DNA of 57,579 nt from the NCBI GenBank assembly GCA_023251775.1, contig JAHEYC010000010.1, positions 1-57,579 of the forward strand, read 5' to 3'. Source of the DNA: Sphingobacteriaceae bacterium. Lineage in GTDB: Bacteria; Bacteroidota; Bacteroidia; B-17B0; Aurantibacillaceae. The notes below the pieces were generated by a model, which searched no databases, was not told the DNA's origin, and saw nothing but the letters and a program-made list of their open reading frames with translations. Made by a program: the position numbers and the translations under genes. Of this stretch, positions 44,943 to 54,075 are shown piece by piece; positions within the stretch are counted from its first letter, which is position 1, and the number at the start of each line of letters is the position of its first letter.

Positions 44943-46418
44943 TTAAAAGGAGTATCCAAACTGAAAGGATAAATTGAAAAAGACACCTATATCGCAAATA
45001 TTGGCTCCATATTGATTCATGTATGGATTTGCATTGCCCTTAGTATAGTTGTTAAAATAGTACCCAAATTGGAGTGATGTTAAAAAACTCAATCCTTTAT
45101 CTGAACGTGCAAGCGCTCCAAGATTTAATCCTGCATAATATTTATCAAGAGTAAAATCGTGACTGTAACAAGTCCCTTCAAATCGTGCTAATCTTGACAT
45201 TATACCAACAAAGCCGAATGATTGTTGATCTATACTAAAGTTATGATTTACGCCTGTATTTACATCAAAAAGTCTTCTCGACAGATAGTAATTTCTATTT
45301 TGCTCAATTAGAGTTCCGTTACTAAATGTACAGGAATTATTTTTATTTGTATTAAAGGAAACAGAACCAGATAAACTTAAAGCACGCGGATAAATTATTC
45401 TCATATAAGTTCCTCCTACATTTCCATCAGCTAAAGTAAAAATATCGTAAAGAATGATATTTTTTCTTGAGAACTGACTCTTTTTTCTTTCTTCTATTCG
45501 CTGCGCTCGTCTTCCATCTTCGGGTTGTTTTATTTTTAAATCAAAACCAAAATTAATATAGGGCAAGGCTGCAAAACCGGATCTCAAATAATAATTTTTA
45601 ATTGGTGGTATTAGCGATGGGTCGGAAATTACATTTCGAGAAGAATTGCTTGGCCAATATTGAATGTACTTGTTTTTTGTGAAACATAAGTAACCGCCAA
45701 TAAGTACAAAAAATTCGATACCTGAACGACGAGGCTTGAATTGAATATTTGTTTTATTAAATAATCCAATACCACGTTTGGTTTGACTAAATAAATATGC
45801 TCCATCTTCAGGATAATTTAAAAAGTAATATTTGTTGGCAAAAGTTTGTTCCCTGTACGATAAACAAAACCCAACAGACAAGGTTCTCTTCTTTAATGTA
45901 AAATGCTTACTCAAACCTGAACGTAATTCTCCACCCTGAAAAGACTCTAGGAAACCTGAAGAAAGGTGACCAGAGTATATAGCATCTAGATGTGCTGGAA
46001 ATTTGTAGAAACAATCAAACTCGAACGAATATTTTGAGTTTAATAAACGCTCATATCCAAAAGACAGTTTGTATGCAAAAATATCAGTAAAATAGTATCT
46101 GAAAAAATTCTTTTTTGTTGAAGGAGGTTCGAGAACTGTGGAATTTATTTTGTCTAATTTCTCTACAATGGGTTTTCCTGAAGCGGGTCTATATTCCTTT
46201 ATGGTGCCGTTTTTAAAAGTGACCCTTGCAATTTGGTATTCAGGAATAACGTATAATGGTCCGTCGGGGTTTATCACCATTTTATAACTCACATGCGTAT
46301 CAGAGATCTCCGTGATGTTCACTTCAACTACGCTGCTATCTGTAAACAATACTTTATCTTGTGCAATAGTTTTAAAATTGCAACAAAAGAACATGATAAG
46401 TAAAAAGAGTTTTTTCAC
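44943..46418 (-). CDS. Predicted outer-membrane beta-barrel protein, unknown function
   Basis: A 491-residue protein with a signal peptide (FLLIMFFCCNFKTIAQ). Residues 20-85 form a small beta domain (VLFTDSSVVEVNITEISD, YVIPEYQIARVTFKNG) seen at the start of several Bacteroidota outer-membrane proteins. The rest shows alternating strands and ends with aromatic residue Phe, as barrels do (FFNLSFQFGYSF). No named family is recognised. Start is GTG 46418, 13 nt after a TATTTTTG box whose TTG (46456-46458) lies in the metH 3' end. Confidence 0.8.
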   Translation of the reverse strand: MKKLFLLIMFFCCNFKTIAQDKVLFTDSSVVEVNITEISDTHVSYKMVINPDGPLYVIPEYQIARVTFKNGTIKEYRPASGKPIVEKLDKINSTVLEPPSTKKNFFRYYFTDIFAYKLSFGYERLLNSKYSFEFDCFYKFPAHLDAIYSGHLSSGFLESFQGGELRSGLSKHFTLKKRTLSVGFCLSYREQTFANKYYFLNYPEDGAYLFSQTKRGIGLFNKTNIQFKPRRSGIEFFVLIGGYLCFTKNKYIQYWPSNSSRNVISDPSLIPPIKNYYLRSGFAALPYINFGFDLKIKQPEDGRRAQRIEERKKSQFSRKNIILYDIFTLADGNVGGTYMRIIYPRALSLSGSVSFNTNKNNSCTFSNGTLIEQNRNYYLSRRLFDVNTGVNHNFSIDQQSFGFVGIMSRLARFEGTCYSHDFTLDKYYAGLNLGALARSDKGLSFLTSLQFGYYFNNYTKGNANPYMNQYGANICDIGVFFNLSFQFGYSF

Positions 46419-46431
46419 TTATATGAATGTA

Positions 46432-46458
46432 CAAAAATAATTTGAATTAATACGCCAA
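46432..46458 (-). promoter_or_regulatory. Promoter of the 44943-46418 gene
   Basis: Minus strand: TTG 46458-46456, 16-nt spacer, TATTTTTG 46439-46432. It overlaps the last codons of metH, so this gene can be transcribed independently of the riboswitch. Confidence 0.5.
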
Positions 46459-49400
46459 TACAGGACCAAGCCAACGCTCTATGTCGGCAACGCTCATGTT
46501 CTTACGCTTGGCATATTCTTCCACTTGCTCTTTCGTTATTTTTCCTAAACCAAAATAACCGGAGTTCTCGTTGGCAAAATATAAACCACTTACAGCGGCA
46601 GTAGGGAACATTGCTAAACTATCCGTTAAAATAATGCCCGTATTTTTTTCTACATCCAATAGTTTCCAAATGGTTGTTTTTTCGGTATGATCGGGTTGAG
46701 CAGGATAGCCTGGGGCAGGACGAATACCTAAATATTCTTCTTTTATTAAAGCATCATTGGTTAAACTTTCATCAGCCGCATAACCCCACAATTCTGTACG
46801 TACTTTTTTATGCATCAATTCGGCAAATGCTTCTGCTAAACGATCAGCTAAAGCTTTTAATAAAATAGCACTGTAATCATCATGATTTTTTTCAAAGGCT
46901 TTTACATGTTCGTCAATTCCAAATCCTGTTGATAAGGCAAATGAGCCTATGTAATCTGTCTTCTCGACTCCGCTCGAAGTAACAGTCCCTTTTGGCGCAA
47001 CAAAATCAGAGAGCGCAATATTATATTGTCCCGCCGGTTTTTTACTTTGCTGGCGTAAGGTATGGAATGTACACTTTGCATTTCCTTTTTCATCCGTTAC
47101 TTCAATATCATCATTGCCATTACTGTTTGCAGGATAAATTCCTATCACCGCTTTTGCAGTTAACCATTTTTCCGAAATGATCTGTTTAAGCATAGCTTGC
47201 GCATCATTGAATAATTTTGTTGCTTCAACGCCACGCTCAGGATCTTTCAATATTTTAGGATAAATACCTTTCATTTCCCAACTGTGGAAGAATGGCGTCC
47301 AATCAATAAATTCTGCGATCTCGGCAATACTATAATTATCAAATACTTTATTTCCAATAAAATTTGGTTTACTTATCTTACAAGTATTCCAGTCTACAGG
47401 ATATTTATTATCGCGTGCATCTTTTAGCGAAATGAATTTATTTTGCGATTGTGCATTCTTGTTCAGTTCGCGCACACGCGCATAATCTTTATTTACATCT
47501 ACCATAAATGCAGCACGCAATTCGTTTGAAATTAAACTGCTGGCCACAGGAACCGATTTACTGGCGTCATTTACATGCACTACCGGTCCCGAGTAATTTT
47601 GCGCAATTTTTACAGCGGTATGAACTTTAGACGTTGTTGCACCGCCAATTAATAAAGGCAATTTAAAATTCAAACGCTCCATTTCCTTAGCAACATGCAC
47701 CATTTCATCAAGAGAAGGGGTGATCAATCCGCTCAATCCAATAACATCCACATTTTGTTTTTTGGCTTCATCCAAAATTTTATCGCACGACACCATTACG
47801 CCAAGATCAATGATCTCGTAATTATTACAAGCCAATACAACGCCAACAATATTTTTTCCAATATCGTGTACATCGCCTTTTACAGTGGCCAATAAAATTT
47901 TTCCAGCGTTAGTTCTTCCATCGCCAACAATACCTGCTTTTTTGTTCGCTTCTTTTTCGGCTAATAAATATGGTTCTAAATACGCTACGGCTTTTTTCAT
48001 CACGCGCGCGCTTTTTACAACTTGCGGTAAGAACATTTTCCCCGCGCCAAACAGATCGCCAACAATGTTCATGCCATCCATTAACGGACCTTCAATAACG
48101 TGTAAAGGTCTTCCTAATTTTTTTCGCGCTTCTTCTGTATCCTCATCAATGTATTCTACAATTCCTTTTACTAAAGCATGGCTCAAACGCTCTTCCACCG
48201 TGGTTTTGCGCCAGGCCTCATCTTTTTCGGTAACATTTTTTACAATACCCTTTAATGATTCGGCATGATCAACCAAACGCTCGGTTGCATCATCTCTTCT
48301 GTTCAATAAAACATCTTCGATGAGGGTCAATAATTCTTTTTCAATATCATCATAAACCACCAACTGACTTGGATTTACAATACCCATATCCATTCCGTTC
48401 TTCACCGCATGGTATAAAAATGCGGAGTGAATAGCTTCACGCACATGATCATTTCCTCTAAAAGAAAAAGAAACGTTACTTACACCGCCGCTCACTTTTG
48501 CACCGGGTAAATTTTCTTTTATCCATTTGGTTGCATTAAAAAAGTCTAAAGCATTCAAGCGATGTTCTTCCATGCCTGTTGCAACCGGAAAAATATTGGG
48601 ATCAAAAATGATATCTTCCTTTGGGAAATCAACCACATTCACCAAAATATCATAGGCACGTTTGCAAATATCAATTCTGCGTTGCAAAGTATCCGCTTGT
48701 CCAACTTCATCAAAGGCCATAACAATAACCGCAGCGCCGTACTGTTTTACTTTACGCGCTTGTTCAATGAATTTTTCTTCGCCTTCTTTCATCGAAATAG
48801 AATTCACAATGGCTTTTCCTTGAACACATTTCAATCCAGCTTCAATAACGGTCCATTTAGATGAATCGATCATAATTGGAACGCGACAAATATCCGGTTC
48901 GGATGCAATAAGATTTAAAAATGTGGTCATGCTTTCTTCGCTGTCCAACATTCCTTCGTCCATGTTCACATCAATCACTTGCGCGCCGCCTTCTACTTGT
49001 TCTTTAGCTATTGATAATGCTTCTTCAAAATTTCCTTCTTTAATTAAACGAAGGAATTTTTTTGAGCCGGTAACATTCGTGCGCTCTCCAACATTCATAA
49101 AATTACTTTCCGGCCTAAGCGTTAAAGGTTCTAGTCCGCTCAAATGCATCAAGCCATCGCGTTGCGGTTTTTTGCGAGGCTTTGAAAGTTTCGCTAACTC
49201 TGCAATACGTTTAATATGCGACGGGGTAGTTCCACAACATCCGCCAACAATATTTATAAATCCCGCTTTTAAAAAATCTTCGATCTCATGTCCCATGTCA
49301 TGTGCATCCTGATCGTATTCACCAAACTGATTTGGCAAACCGGCATTGGGATATGCACTCACATAAAATGGCGCTTTGGCCGAAAGTTCTTCCAAATACG

Positions 49401-50166
49401 GTCTCATGTCTTTTGCACCCAAGGCACAATTCAATCCTACGCTTAACAGATCAACATGCGAAACCGAATTTAAAAATGCTTCGGTGGTTTGTCCCGATAA
49501 AGTTCTTCCACTTGCATCAGTAATTGTTCCCGATACCATCACAGGCATTTTTCTATTGATAGACTTGCAATAATTTTGGATCGCAAACAAAGCTGCCTTT
49601 GCATTTAGCGTATCAAAAATTGTTTCTATCAATAAAATATCAGCGCCACCTTCTACCAAACCTTTTACTTGTTCTTGATACGCGGTAACCATTTCATCAA
49701 ATGTTACGGCGCGAAACCCCGGATCGTTCACATTGGGTGATAACGACAATGTACGATTAGTTGGACCAATAGCACCGGCCACATATTTATTTACATTGGC
49801 AAATTCAGGAAATTCTTTTTTGAATTCCGCAATAGCTTCTTTGGCAATTTTGGCCGATTCATAATTCAATTCATGAACCAATTCTTGCATGCCGTAATCG
49901 GCCATGGCAATAGTTGTACCACTGAATGTATTTGTTTCAATGATATCAGCACCGGCCTTTAAATATTCTTTGTGAATGGCCTTTATGATATTGGGTTGCG
50001 TGATCGACAAAAGATCGTTATTGCCCTGAAGATCCTTTGGCCAATCGGCAAAACGTTTACCGCGATAATCTTTTTCCTCCAATTTATATTGTTGGATCAT
50101 GGTGCCCATAGCCCCATCAATTACGAGTATGCGTTTTTCGAGTTCTTGTTTTATATCTGAGTTCAT
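46447..50166 (-). CDS. metH: Cobalamin-dependent methionine synthase
   Basis: Methylates homocysteine to methionine using methyltetrahydrofolate and cobalamin. The 1239-residue protein has all four modules: Hcy-binding (1-330, zinc Cys in SVGLNCALG and [11 protein letters not shown]), folate-binding (350-630, [13 protein letters not shown]), B12-binding (about 650-890, with [14 protein letters not shown], the DxHxxG ligand) and the reactivation domain (about 900-1239, [13 protein letters not shown] and [16 protein letters not shown]). It follows a class I methyltransferase gene by 9 nt, so both lie behind the SAM-I riboswitch. Feedback by SAM on its synthesis route fits. Confidence 0.98.
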   Translation of the reverse strand: MNSDIKQELEKRILVIDGAMGTMIQQYKLEEKDYRGKRFADWPKDLQGNNDLLSITQPNIIKAIHKEYLKAGADIIETNTFSGTTIAMADYGMQELVHELNYESAKIAKEAIAEFKKEFPEFANVNKYVAGAIGPTNRTLSLSPNVNDPGFRAVTFDEMVTAYQEQVKGLVEGGADILLIETIFDTLNAKAALFAIQNYCKSINRKMPVMVSGTITDASGRTLSGQTTEAFLNSVSHVDLLSVGLNCALGAKDMRPYLEELSAKAPFYVSAYPNAGLPNQFGEYDQDAHDMGHEIEDFLKAGFINIVGGCCGTTPSHIKRIAELAKLSKPRKKPQRDGLMHLSGLEPLTLRPESNFMNVGERTNVTGSKKFLRLIKEGNFEEALSIAKEQVEGGAQVIDVNMDEGMLDSEESMTTFLNLIASEPDICRVPIMIDSSKWTVIEAGLKCVQGKAIVNSISMKEGEEKFIEQARKVKQYGAAVIVMAFDEVGQADTLQRRIDICKRAYDILVNVVDFPKEDIIFDPNIFPVATGMEEHRLNALDFFNATKWIKENLPGAKVSGGVSNVSFSFRGNDHVREAIHSAFLYHAVKNGMDMGIVNPSQLVVYDDIEKELLTLIEDVLLNRRDDATERLVDHAESLKGIVKNVTEKDEAWRKTTVEERLSHALVKGIVEYIDEDTEEARKKLGRPLHVIEGPLMDGMNIVGDLFGAGKMFLPQVVKSARVMKKAVAYLEPYLLAEKEANKKAGIVGDGRTNAGKILLATVKGDVHDIGKNIVGVVLACNNYEIIDLGVMVSCDKILDEAKKQNVDVIGLSGLITPSLDEMVHVAKEMERLNFKLPLLIGGATTSKVHTAVKIAQNYSGPVVHVNDASKSVPVASSLISNELRAAFMVDVNKDYARVRELNKNAQSQNKFISLKDARDNKYPVDWNTCKISKPNFIGNKVFDNYSIAEIAEFIDWTPFFHSWEMKGIYPKILKDPERGVEATKLFNDAQAMLKQIISEKWLTAKAVIGIYPANSNGNDDIEVTDEKGNAKCTFHTLRQQSKKPAGQYNIALSDFVAPKGTVTSSGVEKTDYIGSFALSTGFGIDEHVKAFEKNHDDYSAILLKALADRLAEAFAELMHKKVRTELWGYAADESLTNDALIKEEYLGIRPAPGYPAQPDHTEKTTIWKLLDVEKNTGIILTDSLAMFPTAAVSGLYFANENSGYFGLGKITKEQVEEYAKRKNMSVADIERWLGPVLAY

Positions 50167-50175
50167 AAATTTCGT

Positions 50176-50937
50176 TTATAGAGTTCCGTAATAAACTTTT
50201 GTATCATAATCCAAACGCACTGTATTGTTTTGCTGATACCTTGCAAATACTTTTTTTAAACAGTACATCATATGTTCGTAATCTTTATGCCCCTCATTGG
50301 GCATATACGATGATGATAATACGCGACCTTTCAATCCTGCAAAGTCAACATCCTGAAAATTGTAAAACCATTTCTCTGCATAATTTCCTCCAAAGAATGC
50401 ATCAAATATTTTTTTGTCTTGCGTATTTTTATGATTCACTTCTTTGTAATCTGTTCCACAGGCTTGCAAAAAATCTTCGTACGATCTTAAAAACTCTGTA
50501 CTATCAGTTCGTCTATCATTCCAAAGCAAAACAACATATCCGCCCGGTTTTAAAATACGTTTGAATTCCTGTTTTGTTTTCTCTTTATCAAACCAATGAA
50601 ATGCTTGTCCTGCAATAACAACATCTACCGAATGATCTTTCAATGTTGTATTTTCTGCCGCGGCGTTCACGCTATGGAATTTTTTATTCTCGCCTAATAA
50701 TTTTTCGGCAGCTTCTCTCATTTCTTTGTTTGGCTCAACGGCAAATACTTCCAAATCTAATTTCAAAAATGGTTCAGTCGAAATTCCTGTGCCTGAACCA
50801 ATATCTGCTACAACCGAATTTTTTGTGATGATGTTTTGAGACAATAGAAAGTCGAACATCTCCTGAGGATAATGCGGACGATACTTGATATAATTATCAA
50901 CTCTATCGGCGAATCTATGTGTTGTTTCTGTGCTCAT
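50176..50937 (-). CDS. Class I SAM-dependent methyltransferase in the metH operon
   Basis: A 253-residue soluble methyltransferase of the Methyltransf_11 type. The SAM site VADIGSGTGISTEPFL lies near residue 43, the acidic loop FAVEPNKEM near 69, and VIAGQAFHWFDKEK near 109, with the post-II motif ILKPGGYVVLLW near 128. It resembles YcgJ/trans-aconitate-type enzymes, whose substrate cannot be read from sequence. It is the first gene after the riboswitch and 9 nt before metH. A role in methionine or homocysteine metabolism is inferred from that only. Confidence 0.9.
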   Translation of the reverse strand: MSTETTHRFADRVDNYIKYRPHYPQEMFDFLLSQNIITKNSVVADIGSGTGISTEPFLKLDLEVFAVEPNKEMREAAEKLLGENKKFHSVNAAAENTTLKDHSVDVVIAGQAFHWFDKEKTKQEFKRILKPGGYVVLLWNDRRTDSTEFLRSYEDFLQACGTDYKEVNHKNTQDKKIFDAFFGGNYAEKWFYNFQDVDFAGLKGRVLSSSYMPNEGHKDYEHMMYCLKKVFARYQQNNTVRLDYDTKVYYGTL

Positions 50938-50977
50938 TAAAATATATCCGTTGTCTCTGTACTATAAAAACAAAAAT

Positions 50978-51002
50978 CCCTTCACGTTTTTAGTCGGAAG
51001 GG
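50978..51002 (-). terminator. Riboswitch-controlled terminator in the metH leader
   Basis: CCCTTC and GAAGGG pair around a 13-nt loop, then ATTTTTGTTTTT. TTCCGACT (50999-50992), which is partly in this stem, can instead pair with AGTCGGAA (51045-51038) as antiterminator; that strand overlaps P1 of the riboswitch. SAM binding should therefore favour termination. Confidence 0.85.
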
Positions 51003-51042
51003 AGCGTTATTTGTTGTTAAATTTGATCTCTTTTTATTTCCG

Positions 51043-51245
51043 ACTTATCTTTCCCGGTTAAACCGAGACGAATTTCCACCTTCTAATAAGTTGTAAAGTT
51101 TGAGAAAGTTTTGAAAGTTGAGAAAGTTCGGAGATCGCTTCATCACGATCTTAACTTTCTAAACTGATCAACTTTCTTCACTTTTCAACTGAATCAGGGT
51201 TGGTAAGGCTTCAAAGGGCGTATCCCTCAGCCTTTCTTGATAAGT
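51043..51245 (-). ncRNA. SAM-I riboswitch with an enlarged P3 arm
   Basis: P1 pairs ACTTATC (51245-51239) with GATAAGT (51049-51043). Then come CAAGAAAGGCTGAGGGATAC, GCCCTTTGAAGCCT and TTACCAACC, matching the conserved P2 and P2/P3 junction, and later AAGGTGGAAATTCG plus a P4 hairpin (CTCGGTTTAACCGGG) and GGAAAGATAAG. These are the SAM-I core in order. P3 (between ACC near 51199 and GGT at 51080) is about 120 nt instead of the usual 25-35, filled with AACTTTC/GAAAGTT words (51088-51190) that fold on themselves. An attenuator follows. It controls the methyltransferase-metH operon. Confidence 0.9.
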
Positions 51246-51262
51246 TTGTTAAAGAACTAGAA

Positions 51263-51270
51263 CAAAGGTA
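51263..51270 (-). promoter_or_regulatory. -7 box of the riboswitch-metH transcript
   Basis: TACCTTTG on the minus strand, a perfect consensus match, lies 17 nt before P1 of the riboswitch, as expected for a leader that starts near 51255. Confidence 0.6.
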
Positions 51271-51301
51271 AACAATTATTTAATTATTTGAAAATTCATC
51301 C

Positions 51302-51309
51302 TAATTTTG
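51302..51309 (+). promoter_or_regulatory. -7 box of the phosphatase operon
   Basis: TAATTTTG ends 5 nt before the ATG at 51315. It is divergent from the riboswitch promoter. The AAGGA between box and ATG would be at the very 5' end of the mRNA. Confidence 0.45.
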
Positions 51310-51314
51310 AAGGA

Positions 51315-53624
51315 ATGAAGCGATTGGTCGCCATTTTGCTGCTTTTTATCGGACATTGGGCTCAGGCACAAAGGTCTGCTTGGACCTCCTATGAACTGTA
51401 TTTGGGCGACACGGTAAATGTGGTTGAGAAGAATGGAAGTAAGCAAGGCCGATGGGTTCATTTGGGAAAAGACAAGAAGGGAAAGAAATATAAATTTTAC
51501 AAGAACAGTCAGATCGTTGAGGATGGAAATTATAAGGACGGAAAAAAGATCGGACTTTGGAAAAGCTATCATCAAACCGGAAAAGTTGAAACGGAAATAC
51601 GATATGTGAATGATGAAGCGAATGGTCCCGCCAAATTTTATAACAAAGAAGGAAAGATCATAGCCGAAGGAAATTTACAGGGAAAAGATTTTGCGGGAGA
51701 TTATTTTATTTATGATGTTGAGGGGAATAAGGTAAAAAAGAACTCCGACAACAAGAACAAGAATTCCTATTTAGCATTTAGTGGAAAGATAGATAAGTTT
51801 GGAAAGGAACTTAGCGATGTTCATATCGTTGTTGAGCGCGATAATTTTGAAACGTACGAAGGAGTTAATAATTCTGACGGAACATTTAAATTGAAGTTGG
51901 AATTGAATTTTGAATATATCATTCATTTCACAAAAGAAGGATTCAATGAAGTGTCGCTGATATTGGATGCAAACGTTGGGAATTTAAATGATACTAACAT
52001 TTACAAATTAGAAAAATGGAAAGTGCAAATGTCGGACAACATTGCCAATTCATTGAGTTCTGACTTTATGAGTTTATTGTTGAACAAACCTGCGGGCAAG
52101 ATCTATTTCAGTAAACGTAAAAAACGATTCACCACTGATGGTGCGTATGTGAACTTGTTCAATAAACAAGTGAAAGGTATTAGTGAATCCACTAAATTCA
52201 TCTTAGCACAAGCGGCCGATGATAATAAGAAATTAGAGATCGAAAATCTTCGCATGGAATCGGAAAAGAAGATGAACGAGATCATGATGTTGAAAAAAGA
52301 ACAAGAATTGAAGGATGCGGAATTACGGCACAAAGAAGCACAAATTTTAACGGAGAAGTTGGCGCGCGAAAAACAGCAATCTGATCTTGCCATGGCAGAA
52401 CAAGACAAGAAGATCAAGAATATGAAATTGGAGCAGCAACAAATTGAATTGGAGAAAAATGCTTTGCAAGCTCAAGCCAATGCCAAAGAGTTGGAACGCT
52501 TAGCGGTTTTGAAAAAAGTTCAGGAGTATGAGTTGAAAGAGAAACAAAGCATGCTCAATAAATCCAACCAAAGTTTGTCGATGCAATTAGCCGAGAATGA
52601 AAAGAACACCATGCAATTGGAATTTGCAAATAAGGAAAAAGCTTTAAAGGAAACGGAGATCAAACAACAGAAATTATATTTCTATTTCATGGCCGGCGGT
52701 TTGTTGCTGGTTGGTTTTTTTGCATTTTATATGTTCCGCAGTATGCAGCAAAAGAAAAAGGCGAATACCCTTTTAGAGAAACAATCACAAGAGATCAATT
52801 TGCAAAAACACGAGATAGAAGCAAAAAGTAAATTGATAGAGCAAAAGAATGTTGAGACCGAGCAAAGTATTCAATACGCCAAACGAATTCAACACGCAAT
52901 TCTTCCTCCGCACGAAGAGATCAATTTATATTTACGCGATTATTTTATTTTGTACAAATCAAAGGATATTGTAAGCGGTGATTTTTATTTCTTCTCTGAT
53001 AAGCGCGCAGAGGATGGAAAAGTGTATATAGCTTCGGTGGATTGTACAGGACACGGAGTTCCCGGAGCCTTCATGAGCATGATCGGTTATGAGAAATTAA
53101 AAGATGCCGTGGATCTTGCAGCAGAACCCGGAAAAATATTAAGTGAATTGAATAAGGGAGTTAAATCTGCTTTGCGTCAATCTTCTGAAGCCACGTCAAC
53201 CCGAGATGGAATGGACTTGAGCTTGTGCGCTTTCCCAACAAAAGCAAACGGATCAACCACTATTTCTTATGCGGGAGCTAATCGTCCGCTTTGGATCATT
53301 AAAAAGGATTCGGGAATTGTGGATGAGATAAAAGCTACTAAAGTTGCCATTGGCGGTTTAACGCACGATTCGCAAGAATTTCAGCAGCACGATATCAAAT
53401 TGAATAAAGGAGATACCATTTACATGTTCAGCGATGGATATGCCGATCAGTTTGGCGGACCGAAAAAGAAAAAATTAATGACGGGTAAGTTCAAAGATAT
53501 TATTTTAAGCATCCAACATCTTACTATAAAAGAACAGCACGATCATTTAAATGATTTTATTGAAAAATGGATGGAAGACAGCGAGCAGGTAGATGATATT
53601 TTAGTAATTGGTGTAAAAGTGTAA
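51315..53624 (+). CDS. Membrane SpoIIE-type PP2C phosphatase with MORN-like N-terminus
   Basis: A 769-residue signalling protein. Signal peptide (RLVAILLLFIGHWAQAQ); MORN/antitoxin-like repeats (about 30-140: GKKIGLWKSYHQTGKVE, EGKIIAEGNLQGKD); a small CarboxypepD-like domain (about 150-220); a long coiled coil (about 295-455); one membrane helix (MAGGLLLVGFFAFYMF); a second coiled coil; and a C-terminal RsbU/SpoIIE phosphatase with SGDFYFFSD, DCTGHGVPGAFMSMIG and YMFSDGYADQFGG. The sensor faces the periplasm and the phosphatase the cytoplasm. Its substrate, probably a phosphorylated anti-sigma-antagonist-like protein, is not in the window. ATG at 51315 is used because TTG 51288 precedes the -7 box. 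It heads an operon with an NTF2-like gene and dsbD. Confidence 0.9.
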   Translation: MKRLVAILLLFIGHWAQAQRSAWTSYELYLGDTVNVVEKNGSKQGRWVHLGKDKKGKKYKFYKNSQIVEDGNYKDGKKIGLWKSYHQTGKVETEIRYVNDEANGPAKFYNKEGKIIAEGNLQGKDFAGDYFIYDVEGNKVKKNSDNKNKNSYLAFSGKIDKFGKELSDVHIVVERDNFETYEGVNNSDGTFKLKLELNFEYIIHFTKEGFNEVSLILDANVGNLNDTNIYKLEKWKVQMSDNIANSLSSDFMSLLLNKPAGKIYFSKRKKRFTTDGAYVNLFNKQVKGISESTKFILAQAADDNKKLEIENLRMESEKKMNEIMMLKKEQELKDAELRHKEAQILTEKLAREKQQSDLAMAEQDKKIKNMKLEQQQIELEKNALQAQANAKELERLAVLKKVQEYELKEKQSMLNKSNQSLSMQLAENEKNTMQLEFANKEKALKETEIKQQKLYFYFMAGGLLLVGFFAFYMFRSMQQKKKANTLLEKQSQEINLQKHEIEAKSKLIEQKNVETEQSIQYAKRIQHAILPPHEEINLYLRDYFILYKSKDIVSGDFYFFSDKRAEDGKVYIASVDCTGHGVPGAFMSMIGYEKLKDAVDLAAEPGKILSELNKGVKSALRQSSEATSTRDGMDLSLCAFPTKANGSTTISYAGANRPLWIIKKDSGIVDEIKATKVAIGGLTHDSQEFQQHDIKLNKGDTIYMFSDGYADQFGGPKKKKLMTGKFKDIILSIQHLTIKEQHDHLNDFIEKWMEDSEQVDDILVIGVKV

Positions 53625-53626
53625 AG

Positions 53627-54067
53627 ATGAAACTGCTCCGAATTTTATTTTTTATTCTCTCTATTCAGCTCTTTGATTCTGTTTATTCTCAAAACAATTC
53701 AAAGATCATTAGCGAAATTCAACAGATCATGAAGCTGCAAGAAAAAGCCTGGAACGATTTTGACATTGATGGCTTTATGAAATACTATTGGAATAATGAT
53801 AGTTTGATGTTCATTGGAAATAAGTCGATCACTTATGGCTGGAAACAAACTTTAGCCAATTACAAAAAGAATTATTCCAGCAAAGAATTAATGGGTGTGC
53901 TAGCGTTCACAAATATTAAATGTGAGCTATTCTCAAAAGACGTTGCAACAGTGGTTGGAAAATGGCAGATCACAAGACCTGATGCAACGCAAGTGGGCGG
54001 ACATTATTCTTTACTCTGGAAAAAGATCGACGGTAAATGGGTCATTGTTCGCGATCATACAAGCTAA
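53627..54067 (+). CDS. Exported SnoaL/DUF4440-type NTF2-like protein
   Basis: A 146-residue protein with a signal peptide ([18 protein letters not shown]) and a single NTF2-like domain: [38 protein letters not shown] and [21 protein letters not shown], as in DUF4440. Such pockets bind small molecules or, rarely, catalyse; no residues point to a reaction. It begins 2 nt after the phosphatase stop and ends 8 nt before dsbD, so it is the operon's middle gene. Confidence 0.88.
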   Translation: MKLLRILFFILSIQLFDSVYSQNNSKIISEIQQIMKLQEKAWNDFDIDGFMKYYWNNDSLMFIGNKSITYGWKQTLANYKKNYSSKELMGVLAFTNIKCELFSKDVATVVGKWQITRPDATQVGGHYSLLWKKIDGKWVIVRDHTS

Positions 54068-54075
54068 AAAAATTT

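Noticed and set aside
46674-50160. Several plus-strand frames of 60-130 codons opposite metH
   Set aside because: They are antisense to a full-length conserved gene and show no protein features.
50938-51260. Tandem GAAAGTT repeats read first as a CRISPR-like or minisatellite array
   Set aside because: Units are short, unevenly spaced and inverted, and they lie between conserved strands of a SAM-I riboswitch, so they form its P3 arm.
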